Positions 41,156 to 54,200 of a stretch of 64,000 nucleotides of DNA are shown one piece after another; the stretch's first letter is position 1, and each line of letters starts with the position of its first letter. The translations under genes and the position numbers were made by a program. The stretch spans positions 88,333,062-88,397,061 of the forward strand of contig NC_134367.1 of NCBI RefSeq assembly GCF_035582795.1. The letters run 5' to 3'. The DNA comes from Mycteria americana. Its lineage: Eukaryota; Chordata; Aves; Ciconiiformes; Ciconiidae. The notes beneath the pieces were generated by a model. The model was not told the DNA's origin and searched no databases. It saw only the letters and a program-made list of their open reading frames with translations.

Positions 41156-42787
41156 GCATTTACAGATGTGCTCTACTTGAAGTCAAAGATGACATTCTTG
41201 CGCTTTTAAAAATCTGATTATTCATCAAGATGAAGCTAAGCAACTTGTAGGGTGCGCGGCTAGGTTTCTTCCTTGTAATTCTCTTCAGATACAAAAGATC
41301 TGGCGGTATAAAATCTCCTTGGCACATACTGAGTGGCCTCCTTTTACTGTACACACTATTTCACAGAATGTTTCATGCATTCCTGCACACCCTTTCTTTT
41401 CACGGCTGCATGTCAAAGCAGTAATTGTAGATCTTTTCTATGCTTGAAATCTTTCCAGTTAAAATTACAAAGGCCTTCCAACAGGCATGGACTGAAATTC
41501 AGTTTTTGGTATGAAGCAGCATTCTCTTCTGAGACTGAAGTACCAGTTGCTTTTGGTATAATGTACATGCTGTAGTGAAACTCCATCTTGCTGTTATCAG
41601 GTCAGGCACACAAATTACACTCTTTGCTTTATTTCTGTATGCTACAGCCAGATGTGAGTGTCATTACAAGTTATTTGTTGGGTGTATAATTAGAACAGTG
41701 CACGTAGCTAAGGGAGGAACCAACAGTGCTGATCAGAAAAGGCTTGAACTCTGCTTTCTCCGTGTCACTGCGTGTTAGCCCCACTTGCTGATGTCAAAAG
41801 GAAGCAGGGGACTGATGCAATCTGGCTGGATTTCCTAAGTATTTCTGAAAAACATCTCTGAATAACCTTGGCTCAAAGTATAGTGGATAGATGAGAATAT
41901 TATGTGGGAAGAAATAACAAAATGCTACGCTATCACTCACATAAATGCGGCTCTGCGCAGGACAATATTAACCCAGAAGTGCATTCCCCTTACTTCTGCA
42001 AAGATAGTGGGATACTGGCAACAAGTGAGGAAACAATAGCAGCCAATGAAGCTGGGGAATATGAAAAAGTCCTGAGCACCTGGAAAGCCCTTCTAACTTT
42101 TCCACGTCTTTGACTATAGCAAACTGGCATCTCTGAACATCAGTAAAAATCTCCTGCCCTTCTAGAGCTGAGTGCCATTGAGTGTCACTGTGCGCCACTA
42201 GTGCAGTCTTAATGCCATCAGACTGGGGATACAAAGGAAAAACAGGTGCATAGAAGCAAGACCAGAGCTGGCTGCTGCCAAGTCACAGCAAAGCTCGGCG
42301 ACACCGAAATGTGTAAGCTGGGAAGGAATTCTTGGAGCTTTATACTAAACTCACAGTTTTGTTCTTGCATGAAGCTAGCTAGAGAAGAGGAAATTTAGTG
42401 TCTTGCAGGAAAGTACGTATGGAGTCGAAGCAGAGACAGAAGAAAAAAGGCACCAGTCTGGAGCCAAATCAGAATGTTCAGTAAAGTTTTCCAATATATG
42501 AAGCAGAAGCAAAGCAGTCTGAAAAGCAACTACTGTTGCACCTACAGGTGCATTAAAATTCATTTCTTTTCCTTCTACAAAGGGAAACACGGTCACTATT
42601 TGGTGATTGGCATACTGGATTATTTTTGCCTCTAGCTTTGCACACAAAAATCAATTCAAGTGTGGAAACGAACCTGAGTACGGGAAAGTGAGCCAATAAC
42701 ATCAGCACAGAATAAATGATGCAGCAGCGGCAATAATGTAACTTTTTCCGGAGGAAAGACATTTATGAAAAAATGTCATTTCCTATT

Positions 42788-42814
42788 TCTTCCTGCAGTT
42801 AGACTGCAGGAAGA
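42788..42814. repeat. Perfect 12-bp hairpin just beyond the CEP170 3' end
   Basis: The arms TCTTCCTGCAGT and ACTGCAGGAAGA are exact complements around TAG. They lie 60-90 nt downstream of the CEP170 AATAAA in the direction of transcription. Confidence 0.85.
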
Positions 42815-42874
42815 CTGTGTGAACTTCCCAGCTCTCAATTACATATTCACACATTTGTAAAGTTCCAGAAACAC

Positions 42875-42880
42875 TTTATT
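42875..42880 (-). terminator. Distal poly(A) signal of CEP170
   Basis: On the minus strand this reads TTTTTAAATAAAGTGTTTC, a canonical AATAAA hexamer. It is 2.05 kb past the CEP170 stop and is followed 60-90 nt later by a perfect hairpin (42814-42788). It is chosen as the likely main 3' end because the UTR upstream is repeat-free and the length fits the family. Confidence 0.6.
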
Positions 42881-44880
42881 TAAAAATGGAGTTGTAAATG
42901 CATATAACAAAATAACATACATAATAAATGTAACAAAAATAAATAAGGAGAACATGTTCATACAAAATAAGAACATAGTAATGCAAAATGCTTATTACAG
43001 AACGTAAAGGTATAAACGCCTGAAAGAACACAAACAGAATCTCGCATGAAGAGCCTGCACCTTTAATCCTTCCTACCCATTTCCTACTTTCCACTCGAGT
43101 CTGCGGAAAAATTATGTTCCCAAGCATTAAACAAAAGAAGGAATTATGGTGATGGTTTGGTACACTCGGTTTTCAACACCTAGCTCTGGTTTCAATTTAC
43201 TTTTGCCCTTCTGCACCTTCTAAAACTTGTCTTGTAGCCTCTGTAAACTAGTGTAGTTCAGGCTTCCACAGTTAGCTGGAGTAGAGCATATTGAGTCATA
43301 CATGAAGGCTGTTTGCTTTTAATTTTTTTAAAGAAAATATGAAATCCATTATACAACAGATTAGTGGTTTTGTTTTTACATCTCTACAAAAAAAGTTTTT
43401 GCATTTTTATTAACTGGTCCAACTTTTACTGACTTCTGAAAGCCTGTACAATTTAAAAGTGTACAGAAAGTAGTTTTTTTAAACAAATGTCATATAGGAT
43501 TATTGCTGAAATATTAAAGACCATTTCATAAAAGCTGCAAAACTGTATCTTTAACCTTAATATATAGAGACTGATGCAAACATAGGAAAATTCCAGTCTA
43601 TTAGTTACATTTAACAGAAATAACATTCCTCCAAATTACAGTGTTCTGGAAATACAAAGTAATTTACTTTTATTTTTATTATTATTTCCAAATGTTAAGT
43701 TACTGGGACAACTTATAAGGAAAATAGGCTTATATAGGAAACTTTAAATAGACTTGCTTTTCAGTGGTAGAAGCAAAATGTCTATGTTAGCAGTCGTCTT
43801 CCAGAATCCTTTTAAATATGTAAGACAGAGACAGCTTTACTAGCAAGACTACAGGAAAATATACAGAAGCAAATAAAATCATTTGCTTGGGAGTGCATCT
43901 ATCGATCAAGCAACTTATGACAACTCTATTTCCAAGTCCCCTAAAGAAAATTTTACATCTCATGATCATTCCAAGGACCAGTAATTTCTTCTGTAAGCTT
44001 ATGTTGCATTTGAATTGGTGAGAGCCCATTTGCCTCAATACGCTTTAAAATGTCCCACATTGCTGTATGTTTAAATTTGTTTCCTAGTTTCAACAAGCAT
44101 TTGGACAGAAATGAGATATGAAATACTTCTACTTTCATTGACATCAAAAAGACATTTGAAGAAGATCAAAAAGTGCCAAATAGTCCTTTCAGAAAGTGGA
44201 TTAAAACACTGCAATGATAATACAAGTACAGTATTATCAGTTTTCTATGTACACCAAAACACTGCTTGCTGTTTAATGATATTGATATGTTCACCTATCA
44301 CTCCCAGCAAATCTTAGTGCAAACATAATATGTGAACTTTGTAAACCCCAAGACAATTTACGCAGCAACAAGGTTATATAAATCACAGAACTGTTTGAGA
44401 TTTTCAGTACACAAGAATGAATGCTTTCTGAAATCTGTCTTACCTTTTGCAGTAATGTGTCATTGTAGTCAAAGATAACGTTTCCTATATAAATCATCTA
44501 ATTCAGAATCAAATGTAACTGTTCAACAGTTCTGTACAAACTTTAGTGGAGGAAGTGCATTCATTAGAGCAGCTTGGCAAAGAGATTTGGGGTTTCAGTA
44601 ACATTAAATGTTAGACTGCTTGCATGGCTTTTAAAAAGAAATAAATCTATTAAGGGAAAACTGCTGATATAATAATTGTTTTGCAAAGCACACAACCACA
44701 AAGGGCAAACCTGCCACAATCTGCTTTCCTACACTGGTATCTATGCATATCGTTATGATTTGAAAAGGATTTGTGTGACAATCAAAGCATCACAGTTAAA
44801 GAAAACTGGTTTAATAAAACAACTGCTGTTTGACCAAGCCTTTTTTTTTTAAATTACAAAACCAACATTGTAATTTTTCC

Positions 44881-44886
44881 TTTATT
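44881..44886 (-). terminator. Proximal AATAAA after the CEP170 stop
   Basis: A minus-strand AATAAA (context TAGGAATAAAGG) lies about 45 nt past the stop codon. Use at this site would give a very short 3' UTR. An A10 run (44850-44841) shortly after it could cause internal priming in oligo-dT libraries and mimic a 3' end, so the site is only a candidate. Confidence 0.3.
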
Positions 44887-44930
44887 CCTAAACATTCCAC
44901 ATGAAAGGTTTCTGTATCAACACTGAGATG

Positions 44931-45217
44931 TCACTCACGCAGGGTGGCATCTTCCTCTTCCCCATCTGGGTTAAACCTGTTGAAATGTATGCTGAAATCT
45001 GACTCGGATTCAGCATTCTCAAATTCAGCTGCAACAGGGACAGCGGGGGGTCGAAGAGCCCGAGCTTCGGGCTGGCAGTTTGGCTGCACTTGAGGGCGGG
45101 TACTTTGGGAAACAGGACTGGACTTCGGCTTCGGCTGAGCTGGTAAGATGGGGCTGGCGAATCCCAAGTTGCTCAGAGCATCCAGGGTACCATCAGGGTC
45201 GATCATAGCATTAATTG
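44931..45217 (-). CDS. CEP170: CEP170 terminal coding exon and stop
   Basis: The coding part of the last exon is 287 nt including the stop. The acceptor is cttgattgcttag|CAATTAATG. It encodes [20 protein letters not shown], a Pro/Ser/Gln-rich linker that is poorly conserved with mammals, then [20 protein letters not shown] and the acidic end [13 protein letters not shown]. The frame stays open upstream into the intron (to about 45269), but the acceptor and homology place the exon start at 45217. Confidence 0.94.
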
Positions 45218-48200
45218 CTAAGCAATCAAGAAAAGATGAAAGGGATAGGGAAGAAACCATAAAACCCACGGTTTTCTGTTACCATAAAAAATATGAAAAT
45301 CCTGTTCTAACATTTTTATTTTATGATGACAGACATGAGCTTTTATGTGTGTTGCCCACTACAAAGGAGTGGTGTAACCAACATATATGTAGCTGATACA
45401 TATATTTAAAAGCATTTACTACATTTATTACATTTTACATATATTAAAACTTTAGATGAAATGAAACTGCACAAACTAAATGCTGCCTGACGTGTGGATA
45501 GGAAAGACAGATGACAAACGGTCTACGATTAGCTTATAGGGACTGAAAGATGGGATTTTTAGTCATGTTTAAGGGGCTTTTTCTCTAATATTACCATTAT
45601 ATTATGCTTCACTCAACACCCTCCCCCCCAAATATCCATAGCTGCTAATTCCATGATGGAATGAAATTTGTATAAAAAAGCAATTGTTCATCCTTTTTAA
45701 TGCATAATGATGGACTTATTGTCCGTCCCCCTCCACATAGTGAGGGCAAACTGAAGCACCTAGTACAATTTCATTTTACTGTACTATTAACATTATCACA
45801 TTTAACAGAACCTCTCTCTTTTTTATTTCCAAAACTGTACTAACATCTATTCAAACACCACTGCGTACACAAGGAAATGATTTTGCCTCTTTCTCTGGGC
45901 CTTATTTCTGTGTTATGTTCTCTAAACACAATATAATTTGTAATAAATCAACATTTTTTAATTATAGCTGAGCATGAAACAAATACTAATTTGTCTATAA
46001 AGGTGCTTAATGATTCCTCCTGAAACATTCTTTTTTAAAACATGTTTTATTGTAGGATTAAATCTGAATACTAAAAATTACAAATATCAGAAGTTTACAA
46101 CAAATATAATAATGATTATATACAAGCATGAACTGCTAATCCATTTGACCACTCCAAATTAAACAATAAACTAAGTATAAACAATACACAAATAAGATTG
46201 TAACTTCTTTTTAAAATATACTCAGTTTTTAAGTTGATTTTGATAAGTGGAATATATGTCTAAATAGCAGACTTTGTAAGCACAACACAATTCTTTCACT
46301 TTGTACATAGATGAAGTCTTTGCATGTGAAAAGCAAAGTAACTTTTCTATTTTGTAGTCTGTGGGCTCCACAATTACAAAGAGTGGATTCAGCAGTGCGA
46401 AGGGAAGATGTCAAGAGCTAATCCTAAATTTTCATTTTATTGTATCAGATAAAGGGTTTTTTTTGAGATTTCCCATAGGTTATGGTCCCAATGCATTCCT
46501 TATACTGAATTGTGCTATACGTGAGGGTATTACTGATGTGCAAAGACTATTTTATAAAGCCTCATCTCAGGATTCTATCACCTACGCTTCAATATTTACC
46601 CATAAAAATATTTCTATTAAGAATGTTTCACAAACAATGCCTTTGGGATTTTCTGGACTCTTTCATTTTTAGTTGAGCCTTTTCTCACCCATATAAAAAG
46701 ATATCATCACTCTCCTGTTTTAAAATAATTCAGTGATTTTTCTTTACCAAATGTGCCAGGAATTATATGATATTAATGTACGTAACTGATAGTGTGAATA
46801 TATTTTAATAAAATGTGATAACTTTGTTTCATGATATACATATATAGAGAGAGATATATTAAAAAAATTTAAAGCAAGCAACAATCAAAGAGAAAAGTGA
46901 AAAAAGATTTGTACCTTGCAGCTGTTTCTCAACTCGTTTCAGTTCCTGTAAGATTGATGATATTTCCTGGGAAAGAAACACACATGTTTCGTTAAGGAAA
47001 AAGAGACTCAAACTACCTACCAGTAGTAAACAATCCCTCTCCCCAACCTTTGCAATATGTTATTTGGGTTGTCCCTCCTGGTATCAAGAACACCCTTGCT
47101 GGTGGTGGCCCAGCCATGTCCACCATGGGTCCTGGGCGGCAGTGCTTGAGGCTGGACAGCTGTGGCCCACTCAGAAATCAAGAGCTGCTCTGCAGCTGGC
47201 TGATTGCTAGGGTCAACAAAACCTCACTCTGTCCCTTGCTTATCTGCCTGCGCTACTTCTTCTCAAGCACAGACTTACAGACTCCATGGTTCTGTAGGAA
47301 CGAGGAAAAGTAACAGCAAACCTTTAAAGGCAAGTTACAGTATAAACCCACTATTAATGGAATAGGGTGATCTATAATCTTGTTCAGATGTGAGTCAGAA
47401 TAGTAAAATGACTGCATCGGGATTTTGTCTGCAACCATTGGGCCCTGTGCCCACGAGACCCTGTACAGCACACCAATGTTGGGTCCTCAGCGTTCATTTG
47501 CCCTACAGATTTTTCTCCTCTGTGCTGCACTACTTACTCACACAGACGTAGCCACAGCAATGCACTGTGAAACACAATAATCATTAGATGTACCACATCT
47601 TAAATTATAAATATGTAAATCCTACAATTGAAGGATCCTACACTGAAGAACACTGTTAATCCAAGTGCTGAGGAGAGCTATCAGTGGTCTTCAAAAGCTG
47701 AGAATTTTCAAAGGCACTGATTTTGAAAACTAATTTAACCCATTTCAGAAACCCATTCTGTACTAAGTAATGTGATTTTTGTGGTTGGCAAAGAGATTGA
47801 TTACCTTGGATTTTACAAAGTCATTATCTTTAAGCAGATTCCACATCTGAGTTGACATAAATGTCCCAAGGACAAAACAAAAATCAGTTACAATTGTCCT
47901 CTGTTAACTTTTAATAACACTCTGTGGTAAAAATAAGCACTGCATTTGGACAATATATTGCTCTGAAAACTGAGCAGAAACTTGAAAATCGTGCATAGAC
48001 AAAAAACCCCCCACCATACACTTTCAAACAATGCAGGATGCTTTAATGCATTGAAAAAAAATTTTGTAAAATGCTGAACTTAGTATACAACTAATGTTTT
48101 TCTTTTTTAATGAATGCCTTAAACCCCCATATTTATGGCATTTAGAATACAAAACACTAAACTCTGATCTTGTTCTGGAAATGGATAGGGTAAGTGAAAC

Positions 48201-51200
48201 TCCTTATATTATCATATTTCTAAAATTAGAAACTTCCGTGAGTAACTTGCTTAATTAAACTTTAAAAAAAAAACAAACCAAAACTGTCGGTGTATCTAAT
48301 AATTTATAACACTGAGTTACTAATGATTGCTCTTAAAAAATATACCATTCTGGAGAAATTACGGGCCAAGTTTTTAATACTTCCAGGAAAAATCAATCTG
48401 GATGAGTTTAATAACTCATGATGAGCTAACAGAGAAGTGCTAGCCAGTTCAACGCCAGAGGAAATGTGTTCACATTCTGCTTCTGAGCAGTCCGGTACAA
48501 AATATGTCAGAAGGCATTTCCTCTCCCACCTCTCCCTCAGAAAAGAAAACAGCCTCTGTTAAGTTGACATTCTTAACAGCGTGATACTCCAGATGGGATA
48601 ATGTAGCTAGACTCTCCACCTGCTCTCATATGCAGAGATGTTTTTCAAACCCTATGCTCTGTGTTTAGAAGCAGAGGAGAAGCGTACTAAGAAACAACGT
48701 GAGTGCTCCGTTCCCTCACACTGTCACGCAGTTTGGTCATGAAATGGCCCTAATTAGGCAGGAGTAGAAGACTACATGAATCAACTAGAGTTGTAGTTGG
48801 TACCCTATGGTTATCACTTCCACACAAAGCCAACAGGATTTTTTTCATTGCAGAATGCTTTATTGCAATGCGTCTACAGATTATTTTCATTCACATATAG
48901 CAAAATACAACTATTTCTCTAAATATTAATAATCAGTATTAATGGTATTAAGTATTACATATTAATATTAAGCATTAATAAACAGTAAGTAAAGTAGTCT
49001 TTAGATTGTAAACAAGTTAATTTGAAAGCCATCCAACATTCAAACTAATGGTTGTTGCCTTTTGTTAAACAAAAGTACTGATGGTCTATGTATAGTCTGA
49101 ACCCCTTTTACTGCATTCTTTATCTGAGAATTTCCCCTGAACAATTACTTAAGAGTGTTTCTTTATAAGATAGTATGTTTTAGTAATTATTAAAAAAGAT
49201 TAGGTTTATTCTTGAAATATACTGAGTGTCTCAATAAAACCTTTTAAAGATTTTTGCCTTTATATCATTGAAAATAACACATTCCACTACTGATTATTTG
49301 TAAATTAGATAAGAGGCTCATTCAATCCCAGAAAAGATAACTGTTCATACCATGCTTGATGTTTTCACAATAGGAACTTCACTTTCAGCTCGCAGCTTGT
49401 TTTCAATTTCTTCCCAATTTCTGTCTTTGTCCTTAAATAATATTCTACAATAAAAAAAGTCAAGAACAGTATGTTTAAAACTAAAACGGAAAGATTAGAT
49501 ACACAATACAAGAAAGCAGCATAGGGAGCACTGAATAAAGCTAAAATCTGAAATATTGAAAACTGACAGAATCCAACCATACAGTTTAAATTTTCAGGGA
49601 AGCATACAGGGTTTCAGCAACATCATTATTATTGACATTAAAATGGCAGTTCTGTAGCTAAATACTTGCTTATGGTGTTGAAAAGACACAGCTGATTCTT
49701 TCCTCCAGACATTTTTTTAAAAACCCAACTATTTTATAGTAGTCAGAGAATTCCCTATTAACACTGCATTTTACAACAATTGCAAAACAGAAGAGAAAAA
49801 TTAACAATGGTAAATAAATGCAACTCTTTTACATTTGGATTTTATATTAGTTTAATGAAAAATAACACACTTTAGAAAATTAAAAGAAAAATGCATTTCA
49901 TAGAAGTTTTCATTGAACAGTCTCAACACACAAACTATATGTACATGATTTAGTAATATAAGTATCACTTGTATTAAGTGCTTAAAGAAGTCACTTCCAT
50001 TATTTGTAAAACCCCAAAGCGTATGCTTCCCCATTTTTTATGTTTTGCTTCCCTGCTGTGATAAATAATTTTTGGTTTCATTGTCATATCATAAACATCA
50101 TTTAAAAGGTCCACATTTGCACAATTGGGAAAAAAAAAAAAGGAATGTGCAGATATTTAAGGTCTTGGTATTAATTTTTTTTTAAGTGACAGCATGACAT
50201 AAAGGACTCCAAATCCACTTCTTCTCTAAATGATATTTCAGAGTTAAAAGTACAAAAATAGGTGCAGTAAAACTGCTAAGCAAACAAACAAACCAATTTA
50301 AAATTGTGATCAAAAAGTAGTACATTTTAAAGAAGTTATTAGTGTAGGTAGGTCTCTGAGGAAATAATTTTTAAGGTGGAAATTCATGATACCTTGCATC
50401 TCATAAAGACTAAAAATTTGAAAGAAAGCTGGGAGACTTAGTACTGCATTTCTGTCAATCTTTCTTCAGTTATTTATACCCTATGGAAAATCCCACTCTC
50501 TATTATTACGCTGTCAAGAAAGTCTAGTTTTTCAAAACGTGTACCCCCTGTATTATCTTATCAGTACACAGATGTCTGTAGACAGCCCATCCAGAAGGTG
50601 CTTTAACTCCTCTTCTGTCTTTGAGGTCTTCACTTGCTGCTGCTTCAGAACATGTTTTTGTCAGATGTTTCACTGAGAGGAAGTGCTACTCTCATGATAC
50701 AATGTCATGGGATTGAGGCAAATGACCATTTCTGCAAGTGACTTCAGTGTATTAATGTACGAAGCATACAAAGAGTAAACATTAAGACATACTTCTTCTT
50801 GGGGAAGGAAAAAATAAATTAAAAGTAATCACAACTAAAGTGAATAAAACATGAAACACTTGATGGCCTCAATTAGTGCCATCATCTTGTAACAAAGTTG
50901 ATCATAAGAAATTGACAAGATTGCTTTTATGTTCTGGAAGGGAGTACAAAAGCTTGCAAAGCCATACAACTGCAAACCTGGATACCAGAAAGTCCTATAA
51001 CAATGGAAAATTTAGGACTTGCCTGACACTGAGGAGTTTAAGTAAAAAGCAGAGCCAATTAAATCCTTTATAGGATCTTACACGAAAAACCAGGCAACTC
51101 CTGGAAATATTTTGATTCAGTATACAGAGAATCTTACACAGCTATACTTTCCGTACTTTAATAGCATTTATATCACTCAGGAAATCAGCAGAAACATAGA

Positions 51201-54200
51201 AAATAAGGCTTTATTTAGCAGCAAACAGCTCTAGTATGAAAAATATAGAAGTTATTGTGACACTGCTTGTTGTTTTCATTTACCTTCTTGCTCATGTTAT
51301 ATTAAAATACTTCTATCTTTATGTATGTGGTTAATGCCTTTGCTTGTGTATGTGGTGTTTTCAGTCTTACTCTCTTTTAGAGATAATGTTCTTACTTCTC
51401 TTTTACAATCTGAAAGCTTTCCATTTCATAGGTCATTTTATTAAAAAAAAAAAGAGGAAAAAATGAAAACAGTAATTCAAAAAATGTTATTATTTCCACT
51501 ATAAAGTGGACAGGCCAATTTGTTTTTGCTATAATTGGAGGAAGCCTATTTCCTTTTTACAAAATTTTTTTCAGTTCTTCATTTAGTACATTTTAACCTC
51601 CCGGGGGTCTTCATCTGTCTCCTTGCTCTTCCTCCTTTTAACCATACTCTTTATATTAAAAGAATGTATTTATAAATGCCTGCCTTCTTCTGCTCTTGCC
51701 TTTCCCAGTCCTACTTTCTGGGGCAAATCTGCCTGAACTTTCTTATTTAGTTGTGCTCAGTCCCCATTCTTCTTTCGTTGGACTTTGCAGGATGCACAGC
51801 AAACTGCAGAGACTGACAAGTAGTACCTGCACTGACCTGAATGCCTTGCCTAGGTTTTGCCTGACTGAAGAGGTACTTTCCCGCTACAAAGTAAGCCAAT
51901 AACACTGCATTTACATTGTAGAGCACTGATAAAACCACGCAGGGCTTCTCACTGCAAAACCTACTCACCTCTTCCCTCCATAATCTCTGAAAATTCCTGC
52001 AAACTCATTATAATATATAAAAGACAGAAAAGCAAACAAACTGCATACCTGCTTCCTGAGAAGTAGTAATTTATTAGCAAAGAACAGGTTATAGGATACA
52101 TGGCAAGAATGCTGCAGAATTTTTAAATATAATGTAGTTTTGTGTACACCAGTAGATAAGAACCTAACCGATTATACAAAGTAATGAATAAAAACAAATT
52201 ATAAAAAAGTAACGTAGCAATTCCCAAGCTATGACCTTATCCTGAATAAAATTACAAATATATAGAGGATTTGGTGAAAGGAAAGAACCAGACACCTGAA
52301 TCTGGTTCAATCTGAACACCACGCTAGGACTTGGGGGAAAAAAAAACATTTTGGCCAGCACTGGGAGAAGCTAGCTGAGGAATACAGCATCCAAAGCTTC
52401 TCTCAATCCTATTTCTTAATATAAGGTAGGAACAATGACAGAACTCAGTGGAACTCAGAACATTATCTATAAATTACAAAACAGAAATGGCAGGTCTGAT
52501 GAAGTGGGGAAGAAACTAGTCAAGCAAAAAGATATATATTTCCTTTTACCCTCATATTAATTTATTTTCATGATTGATTTCAGCTCATTTTAATTTCTGA
52601 TAGATCTGCTTGTCAGGAATGACTGAAAATATTTATGTTCTTAATACTTTAGCCAAAGTGAAACTGGTCTTTTTGTAAAGCTAGCTATTGCAACTAAAAC
52701 ATAACAGAACGAAGAGTGTTCACATTCCCAGGAACCATGTCTTTCCCCATTGGATCCAGACAGGAAGGATGCAATTTTTTAATATGTATGATGCAATTTG
52801 TAAGGACCGTAATTGCCCTATGCTGTCTGTGCTCTCGGGAGAGAGGTTTAAATTGGTGAACAAGAAAATTTGAAAGAGGGCTTTTGAAACACAGTCAGGC
52901 TTACTGGCTTACTCTTATTGGTGCCTCTATAAATTTCTCCTCTCCTTTCAGGAGAGGAGAGTACTTTGGAAAAAGTACACAACTGCTAGCTTGACAAATC
53001 CTGATTGATTCTCACTGTATCTGTTCTGGGCAGAAATTTTAAATGGCTTAACTCCAGTAAAAGGAATAAAAGCACACCAGCTGGTTGAACTCACGTACAT
53101 CAAAACAAAGCTGAGGTAAAATCTGTAACAGGTCCTAGCTGCTTTATATGCTCTCTAAAAACAGTTCTAAAACTATTGTTTTTTTTGTGATTCTAAATAC
53201 TAATGACATTATGAATATCATCATATTATTCAAATCCATTCTGAGTAGCTGGAAAAGGAAGTTTTGATCACAGCTCTGGGGAATATGCTAAATAATTGCT
53301 TATTAATTAAAGTTTCTCCACTGTATTTTTATAGAAATATGCAATGCCACTCTCTTTAAATGTATATCAAATGTTTATAGGTATGCTTATATTTATAATA
53401 TCATACATGATCACATCATTATTACATTCATTACAATGTAGCTGACTTACCTTTTAAGCTCAGAAAAGTGTAAGACACGATTTTATAGTTACCTGCTTTT
53501 CTCAGAATGAATTTGTATACAGAAATTTGTTTTAACTCACTGTACTGAACTCAGTTTTTTATGTTAAGTAAACTACAGCTGTGCTAGCAACATATTTACA
53601 GATCAGAAACTCCCAACTATCAAGAAAAATCAGCACAACGAAAAAATTAGAGTATCTACTATCTACTGCTTCTGAGGAATTTAAGATACATATCATCCTA
53701 GACGCCTACCACAAATAAGTCAGTCAATAAGCAAGATTCTTGTTCCAATGATGCAGCTTTAAAAGGAAAAAAAAAATATATTGGTAAGCAGAGTTCCTTA
53801 CGGATGTCACTGTATTTTCCCAGAGAATTATGTGCAAAACAAAACTTAATGTAATATTTTGTTTCTATTTCCAAATTTCAAATGCCTTTTAAAATGACTT
53901 TCAAAGAATGGTCACACTTAAGTACCTCTTTGCAGGTATTTATTTGCTCATTTTTTTGAGATCAGCTATTAAAGTAAATGATAGCATGCAGTCAGAGGTT
54001 GATTAAACTTGAACAAGTTGTGAACTTTTGCATAATTTGTAATGAATTCTGCATAATGAAGTTGAACTCTGTTTTGGCAGAGCTTTTGAGAGTAACCGTA
54101 TTGTGCACCTGCATTTCACAAATTCATTTGTATCCAAATTTTACACTTATGTGTAAAATTTTACATTTATGTCTTTCGTTTAAGGATATTCAGTATTTTA

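Larger units (their letters stand above)
31950..42854. other. Intergenic region downstream of CEP170
   Basis: About 10.9 kb between the second LTR and the CEP170 3' end. Apart from the 34.56-kb inverted repeat, the 41.12-kb tandem repeat and the 42.79-kb hairpin, I see no genes or transposons. Confidence 0.55.
42855..44930 (-). other. CEP170: CEP170 3' UTR (about 2.07 kb)
   Basis: This is the AT-rich sequence after the stop codon. It ends just past a minus-strand AATAAA at 42880-42875 in the context AAATAAAG. No recognisable interspersed repeat interrupts it. The length fits a ~2-kb 3' UTR as known for mammalian CEP170. The exact cleavage site (about 42845-42862) is inferred. Open frames inside it, such as 44147-43953, are not convincing genes. 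Confidence 0.7.

Noticed and set aside
45218..45269. Upstream extension of the last CEP170 exon, open to an ATG at about 45269
   Set aside because: It is the intron's 3' end; the acceptor at 45218 and homology of AINAMID to the joined exon show the open frame is incidental.
52048..52054. A 7-nt microexon-like arrangement (CTCAG|GAAGCAG|gtatg)
   Set aside because: Such short AG...GT pairs are common by chance, and 7 nt would break the frame.
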